Shown here one piece after another: positions 6,946 to 10,369 of a stretch of 10,369 bases of DNA. The notes under the pieces are model-generated. The model saw nothing but the letters and a program-made list of their open reading frames with translations. It had not been told where the DNA came from and searched no databases. The stretch lies in contig CAJWHX010000083.1 of assembly GCA_913040875.1 (NCBI GenBank), positions 1 through 10,369 on the forward strand, in the 5' to 3' direction. The DNA is from an uncultured Pseudomonadota bacterium (GTDB lineage Bacteria; Myxococcota; UBA796). A program made the translations under genes and the position numbers. Each line of letters starts with the position of its first letter. Position 1 is the stretch's first letter.

Positions 6946-8235
6946 ATGGAGATCCATGTGCAGCAGGAGTTTGGATTTGACGATCCCACATTTGGAGTAG
7001 AATCAGCCATTCGGATGCTCAATTCTCAGATGGCGTTTCTGGGTATGATGTGGCTGGAAGGTGAGGTGAGTGAGTTTAAAGCCTACCGGGGAGTCAATTG
7101 GTACTATACCCTGAAAGACTTTCACAACATGAAAGCGACCCTTCGATGTGCGATGTTTCAGAAACACACGAAGGGCAGTCGCAAGCCGAATGTTGGTGAT
7201 AGAGTACTGATCAAAGGAGAGTTCAAGCTCAAAAATGGGAATGTACAGTTTGTTGTTTACAAGCTTCAAAAGATGGAGAGTCGTGGCGCCCATGAAATTC
7301 GATTGGAAGAATTGAAGAAGCAACTCAAAGCAGAGGGACTCTTTGATGAAGCCCGAAAGCGAGAGCTGCCTGAGTTTCCGAGGCGCATTGGAATTGTGAC
7401 CAGTAAAGAATCTGCAGCATTACAAGATGTTCTTAAAGTGCTTAGAGACAGACTGCCAACGGCGATGCCATTGTTGTCAGATACGATGACGGAGGGCTCT
7501 CAAGCGGCACCGGAAATCTTACGAGCCTTACGATTGCTGCAAATCGGTGGTGATTGTGATGTCATTATTGTGACTCGTGGTGGAGGTTCACGGGAGTCCC
7601 TCATGGGATTCAATGATGAAGCAGTCGTTCGAGCGATTGCGAATTGTACTGTTCCAGTCGTTTGTGCTATCGGTCATGAGACGGACTATACGTTGTCTGA
7701 ATTGGTCGCGGATTTAAGAGCCAGTACCCCAACCAAGGCCGCTTTGGAAGTGGCGGCTGTTTCTGAAGAGGATATTGGACATAGACTTCGGTTTATTCGT
7801 CAACGTTTGCAAAGGATTGTATTGCAGCGGATTCAGCATCAGCGCCAGATTTTAGAGCTTATTCAGCTCAAACCACCCCAGCAATTATTGGCGTCCCAGC
7901 GCCAGCGGCTCGAGCATATTCAACAGCATATTCGTCAACAGGTTCAACATCGATTTGACAGACAGAGGCAGTCTTTGGACGCCTTAAATGAGCGATTGCA
8001 GGCTTTGTCGCCACAGCACATTTTGCAGAAGGGGTTTTCTGTTGCCCTTAAGAACGGTTCTGTGATCACCAACTCTGCACAGGTTCAAAAGGGAGACCGA
8101 TTGGTGATTCAACTGGCAGAAGGTAGTATTGAAGTGCAAGTGGTGTCTCCATCCTCATCGTCAAGGATGGAGGGTACTTCTCCGGAGTCTGATACAAGTG
8201 TGCCTGTAGAAACCCAGCTGTCTCTTTTTGAGTAA
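6946..8235 (+). CDS. xseA: Exodeoxyribonuclease VII large subunit XseA, with a clamp-motif tail
   Basis: 429 residues (E. coli XseA is about 456). ExoVII degrades single-stranded DNA from both ends, acting in mismatch repair and DNA damage tolerance. An N-terminal OB fold (~13-110, with WLEGEVSEFK) binds DNA. The catalytic domain has RRIGIVTSKESAALQD (146-161), RGGGSRESL (211-219), GFNDE (221-225) and IGHETD (242-247). Asp161, Arg211, His244 and Asp247 match the spacing of the E. coli catalytic residues. A Gln/Arg-rich helical coiled coil (~275-355), the expected XseB-docking arm, follows, then the conserved beta-rich C-terminal piece (~360-400). A 29-residue Ser-rich tail ends in QLSLFE. The frame is open from a TTG at 6892, but that would add an unconserved Cys/Trp-rich leader; the ATG at 6946 better fits the family, though its ribosome site is weak. 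No xseB is visible. Confidence 0.93.
   Translation: MEIHVQQEFGFDDPTFGVESAIRMLNSQMAFLGMMWLEGEVSEFKAYRGVNWYYTLKDFHNMKATLRCAMFQKHTKGSRKPNVGDRVLIKGEFKLKNGNVQFVVYKLQKMESRGAHEIRLEELKKQLKAEGLFDEARKRELPEFPRRIGIVTSKESAALQDVLKVLRDRLPTAMPLLSDTMTEGSQAAPEILRALRLLQIGGDCDVIIVTRGGGSRESLMGFNDEAVVRAIANCTVPVVCAIGHETDYTLSELVADLRASTPTKAALEVAAVSEEDIGHRLRFIRQRLQRIVLQRIQHQRQILELIQLKPPQQLLASQRQRLEHIQQHIRQQVQHRFDRQRQSLDALNERLQALSPQHILQKGFSVALKNGSVITNSAQVQKGDRLVIQLAEGSIEVQVVSPSSSSRMEGTSPESDTSVPVETQLSLFE
8215..8229 (+). other. Putative sliding-clamp-binding motif QLSLF at the XseA C-terminus
   Basis: Codons for Gln-Leu-Ser-Leu-Phe, residues 424-428, one residue before the stop. This exactly matches the bacterial beta-clamp-binding consensus QL(S/D)LF found in polymerases, MutS-type and other clamp partners. 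It lies at the end of a Ser/Pro/Thr-rich, probably disordered tail, a usual setting for clamp peptides. The match is seen directly; binding is inferred. Confidence 0.6.
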
Positions 8236-8291
8236 GACATCGTTCAAGGTTGGTTCTAAGATGGCTCTACGATATCTGTAACGCCTGTCGA
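8236..8291. other. Convergent spacer, no clear terminator
   Basis: These 56 bases separate the ends of xseA and the convergent metal-binding-repeat gene. I looked for a GC hairpin followed by a T-run on either strand and found none. The only symmetry is the small TCGAT-T-ATCGA at 8287-8297, which overlaps the stop of the minus-strand gene and lacks a T-tract. Confidence 0.5.
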
Positions 8292-10369
8292 TTATCGAAA
8301 GTACAACGCTTGATGATCGGCTGATACTTGTCCAGTACCGGAGTTCGCAACTGCGCGGTTCCGTAAGTCATGAGTGGTGAAGTAACTTGTGGCGTGCACA
8401 CGACCACCAGCACCACCACTGCCACTGTTTGGTTCAGCCCCAATCCACCAACCACCACCGCGCCACCACTGATACAGTGGAGCATTGTAGTTGTAGGTGT
8501 ATCCAGATGTTGAAGCGATGCTCAAATTGGGATCGATGGCCTGTCCGCACACATGCCCATACGCAGAACAGCTACTGCTAAACTCGAGCTGTTTATTCAA
8601 CGTAAAATAGCCAAAAGCACCATTTGTCTCAAAACCTTCGTAGATGATGTATTCAGTGCTTCCCAGATCGTACACAAGGATCTCATCGGCAAAGGCAGCC
8701 TCGATGAGTGGCATTTTTCCTTTGCAGTTTACGGCTGTCGAAATACTGGAGCAGTAATTGTTGTCGACGATGACCTGAGTTTCATCATCATTTCGAATTA
8801 CGGAGATGAGACTCCATCCTCCGCCATCTGTCGTCATATCACAATAGATTTCATGTGAACCACTCCCATCGGGGTCAACCCAATAGACTCCATCAGATGC
8901 ACTTGGGTTTTGGGTGATAATATCGAGACAGTTGTCTGCGGCACAAGTCGTATCCAATCCATAAAATGTGTCATCATCATCGATGAATCCATTGCAATCG
9001 TTGTCTACTCCATCACAGACGTCGTTGGCACTGTGATTGGAAGAACTGTCTGTATCATCGCAATCATCCCCACCTATAATACCTAGGCTACCGTTCCAGT
9101 TCGAACCACTGATAGAGCATTCGACATATCCATCGCCATCGTCATCCATTTCTTCAGGGGGTAAGACATTGTTCAGACAGTTATTGATAAAACCATCACA
9201 AATTTCAGTTGCATTTGGGTAGGATACCCCATTGCTGTCATCGCAGTCTGTATCATCCAAGACATATCCATTTGGTGGAGGGACACAAACCGTAAATCCA
9301 GTGGCAGCATCACCAAATCCATCACTGTCGTTGTCAAAATACCAAGTGAGTTCCTCATGATGGTTGTTGTCTGTATCATCGCAGTCATCCCCGCCAACAA
9401 CAGAAGAGGACCCAGTCCAACCGTTTGAGTCTATAGAGCATTCAACATATCCATCACCGTCATCGTCGGTTTCATTGGATGGTAGAGTTGTGGTGTTGCA
9501 GTCATTGACAATACCGTCACACAGTTCAGGTGCACCAGTGTAAATAGAGGCATTCCCATCATCGCAGTCCCCATTTTGTGAAACATATCCAGTGGGTTGA
9601 AAGCAGCCGACTTGGCTTTGGGTATCCAGTCCGTATCCATCCCCATCGTCATCCAGATACCATGTAGTGGCATCGATTGCGCTTGCTTCATCGCTCACAC
9701 CGTCACAATTGTTGTCGATGCTGTCTCCGCAAACCTCATCTGCTCCGGGATTGCTTTGAGAGTCGGCATCATCACAATCTCCACCCATTAAGGACAATCC
9801 TTCCGTCAGTTCACACGCCTCAATGGTCGTTGTATCTCCATAGCCATCCAGATCTGCATCGACATAAAACAACGTGAGCAAATCCTCGTCACTGACGCCG
9901 TTGCAGTTGTTGTCCAAGCCATCACAGATTTCTTCGGAATTTGGAAAGATCGTTGCATTATCATCATCGCAATCGCCCGATTGTGCGACATATCCATCCT
10001 CGGGTAAGCACGTTTCTGCGATTTGACTGTCATCACCGAATCCGTCTCCATCTGCATCCAGATACCATTCACTTGGGATGTTCTCATCGATGTCGCCGTT
10101 GCAATCGTTGTCCACGCCATCGCAAACCTCAGCACTGATTTGGTCAGCGGTTGAGCAGGCAAGGCTCAGGAGGTCATCGCCGCACACCACGGTACCGCCG
10201 TAGCAGGCACCGGTTCCGCAACCATCCCCTTTGACGAGATCAGGGGTACCGTTGGCGTCGGTGAACGTTACGGTTCCGTTGGCGCCATAGTTTTCATCAA
10301 TTTCGCCATTGCAGTCGTTGTCGATGTCATCGCACGAAGCCTCAAGGCTTTCGAAGCCCGCATTGGCTG
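8292..10369 (-). CDS. MopE-type metal-binding-repeat protein with C-terminal fibrinogen-like domain (5' partial)
   Basis: The frame is open from the right edge to TAA at 8292-8294, about 692 residues in view, so the N-terminus and export signal are missing. A GTG at 10190 is not a credible start, because coding continues upstream with another motif, CDDIDNDCNGEIDE (10293-10334). The N-terminal two-thirds repeats the pattern (E)(I/V/L)CDG-(L/V)DN(D/N)CNG-DE, then WY-DADGDGFGD, then GYV-GDCDD. These match the 'putative metal-binding motif' (MopE) family of secreted or surface proteins; the DxDxDG loops suggest calcium, while MopE itself is linked to copper. Residues ~8294-8930 form a fibrinogen-like YCDxxxxGGGW domain (YCDMTTDGGGW at 8814-8846). 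It has six cysteines, a GGGWWIGAEP segment recalling intelectin-like calcium sites, and a terminal DHQALYFR. A role in surface adhesion or glycan binding is inference. No C-terminal sorting signal is seen. Convergent with xseA. Confidence 0.85.
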   Translation of the reverse strand, partial: ANAGFESLEASCDDIDNDCNGEIDENYGANGTVTFTDANGTPDLVKGDGCGTGACYGGTVVCGDDLLSLACSTADQISAEVCDGVDNDCNGDIDENIPSEWYLDADGDGFGDDSQIAETCLPEDGYVAQSGDCDDDNATIFPNSEEICDGLDNNCNGVSDEDLLTLFYVDADLDGYGDTTTIEACELTEGLSLMGGDCDDADSQSNPGADEVCGDSIDNNCDGVSDEASAIDATTWYLDDDGDGYGLDTQSQVGCFQPTGYVSQNGDCDDGNASIYTGAPELCDGIVNDCNTTTLPSNETDDDGDGYVECSIDSNGWTGSSSVVGGDDCDDTDNNHHEELTWYFDNDSDGFGDAATGFTVCVPPPNGYVLDDTDCDDSNGVSYPNATEICDGFINNCLNNVLPPEEMDDDGDGYVECSISGSNWNGSLGIIGGDDCDDTDSSSNHSANDVCDGVDNDCNGFIDDDDTFYGLDTTCAADNCLDIITQNPSASDGVYWVDPDGSGSHEIYCDMTTDGGGWSLISVIRNDDETQVIVDNNYCSSISTAVNCKGKMPLIEAAFADEILVYDLGSTEYIIYEGFETNGAFGYFTLNKQLEFSSSCSAYGHVCGQAIDPNLSIASTSGYTYNYNAPLYQWWRGGGWWIGAEPNSGSGGAGGRVHATSYFTTHDLRNRAVANSGTGQVSADHQALYFR
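8814..8930 (-). other. Start of the fibrinogen-like domain (YCDxxxxGGGW signature)
   Basis: Encodes the entry of the fibrinogen-like fold. It begins at the cysteine of CLDIITQNPSASDGVYW (8930) and ends with YCDMTTDGGGW. The order Cys, DGVYW, then YCD-x4-GGGW is the signature by which fibrinogen/ficolin/intelectin-like domains are recognised. It marks the boundary between the metal-binding repeats and the C-terminal domain. Confidence 0.8.
9021..9660 (-). repeat. Tandem ~321-bp (107-residue) duplication inside the metal-binding repeat gene
   Basis: Two consecutive units share the order WYxDxDxDG, GYV, DCDD, (E)CDG, DDDGDGYVECS, GGDDCDDTD. Corresponding landmarks lie 321 bases apart: DDDGDGYVECSI in both units, and the base string GTCTGTATCATCG at 9048 and 9369. 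The extra DDDGDGYVECS insertion, with a Trp-containing spacer, occurs only in these two units and not in the other repeats of the gene. This points to a relatively recent internal duplication. Copies have diverged at many positions, so it is not an assembly duplicate. Confidence 0.75.

Noticed and set aside
10188..10190. GTG as the start of the metal-binding-repeat protein
   Set aside because: The frame stays open to the right edge and encodes another CDDIDNDCNGEIDE motif upstream, so this is an internal valine codon.

Overview
This window most resembles an uncultured Myxococcota-like (former Deltaproteobacteria) lineage. The clues are a short lipoprotein whose lipobox cysteine is followed by an [12 protein letters not shown] low-complexity stretch, a large protein of MopE-type DxDxDG/CDG-DNDCNG putative metal-binding repeats ending in a fibrinogen-like YCDxxxxGGGW domain, and a PilT-class type IV pilus ATPase. 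Base composition looks near-balanced over most of the window. It is clearly GC-richer in the first ~200 bases and, less so, in the last ~200. This taxonomic reading is inference from domain style; no rRNA or marker gene is present.

Layout. Bases 1-205 hold the end of a plus-strand frame dominated by a GAGCCN hexamer repeat, (Pro-Glu)n, closed by a 24-bp perfect palindrome. It converges on and overlaps the tail of a minus-strand 144-residue lipoprotein gene (183-617). A short divergent spacer (618-723) separates this from five same-direction genes. These are a cyclic-nucleotide-binding-domain/PilT-type ATPase fusion (724-2523), tcdA (2573-3385), a rhomboid-family protease with extra N- and C-terminal parts (3382-5097, TTG start overlapping the tcdA stop), an MsbA-like ABC exporter half-transporter (5129-6850), and xseA (6946-8235). 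A 56-base gap with no clear terminator separates xseA from the convergent minus-strand MopE-repeat/fibrinogen-like gene (8292 to beyond the right edge).

How the genes relate. The plus-strand run mixes a motility or adhesion motor, a tRNA t6A-to-ct6A modification enzyme, a membrane protease, a transporter and a DNA-repair nuclease. Spacing is 0-95 bases, so co-transcription is plausible, but there is no obvious single pathway. The two minus-strand genes are envelope or secreted proteins. No mobile element, CRISPR array, tRNA or rRNA was found, and no stretch over 300 bases lacks a gene.

The points most worth checking are the perfect QLSLF sliding-clamp-type pentapeptide at the extreme C-terminus of the ExoVII large subunit, the cyclic-nucleotide sensor fused to a PilT-type motor with a degenerate retraction motif, the multidomain rhomboid, and the odd repeat/palindrome junction at the left edge. 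I did not find a clear multi-gene undescribed system.
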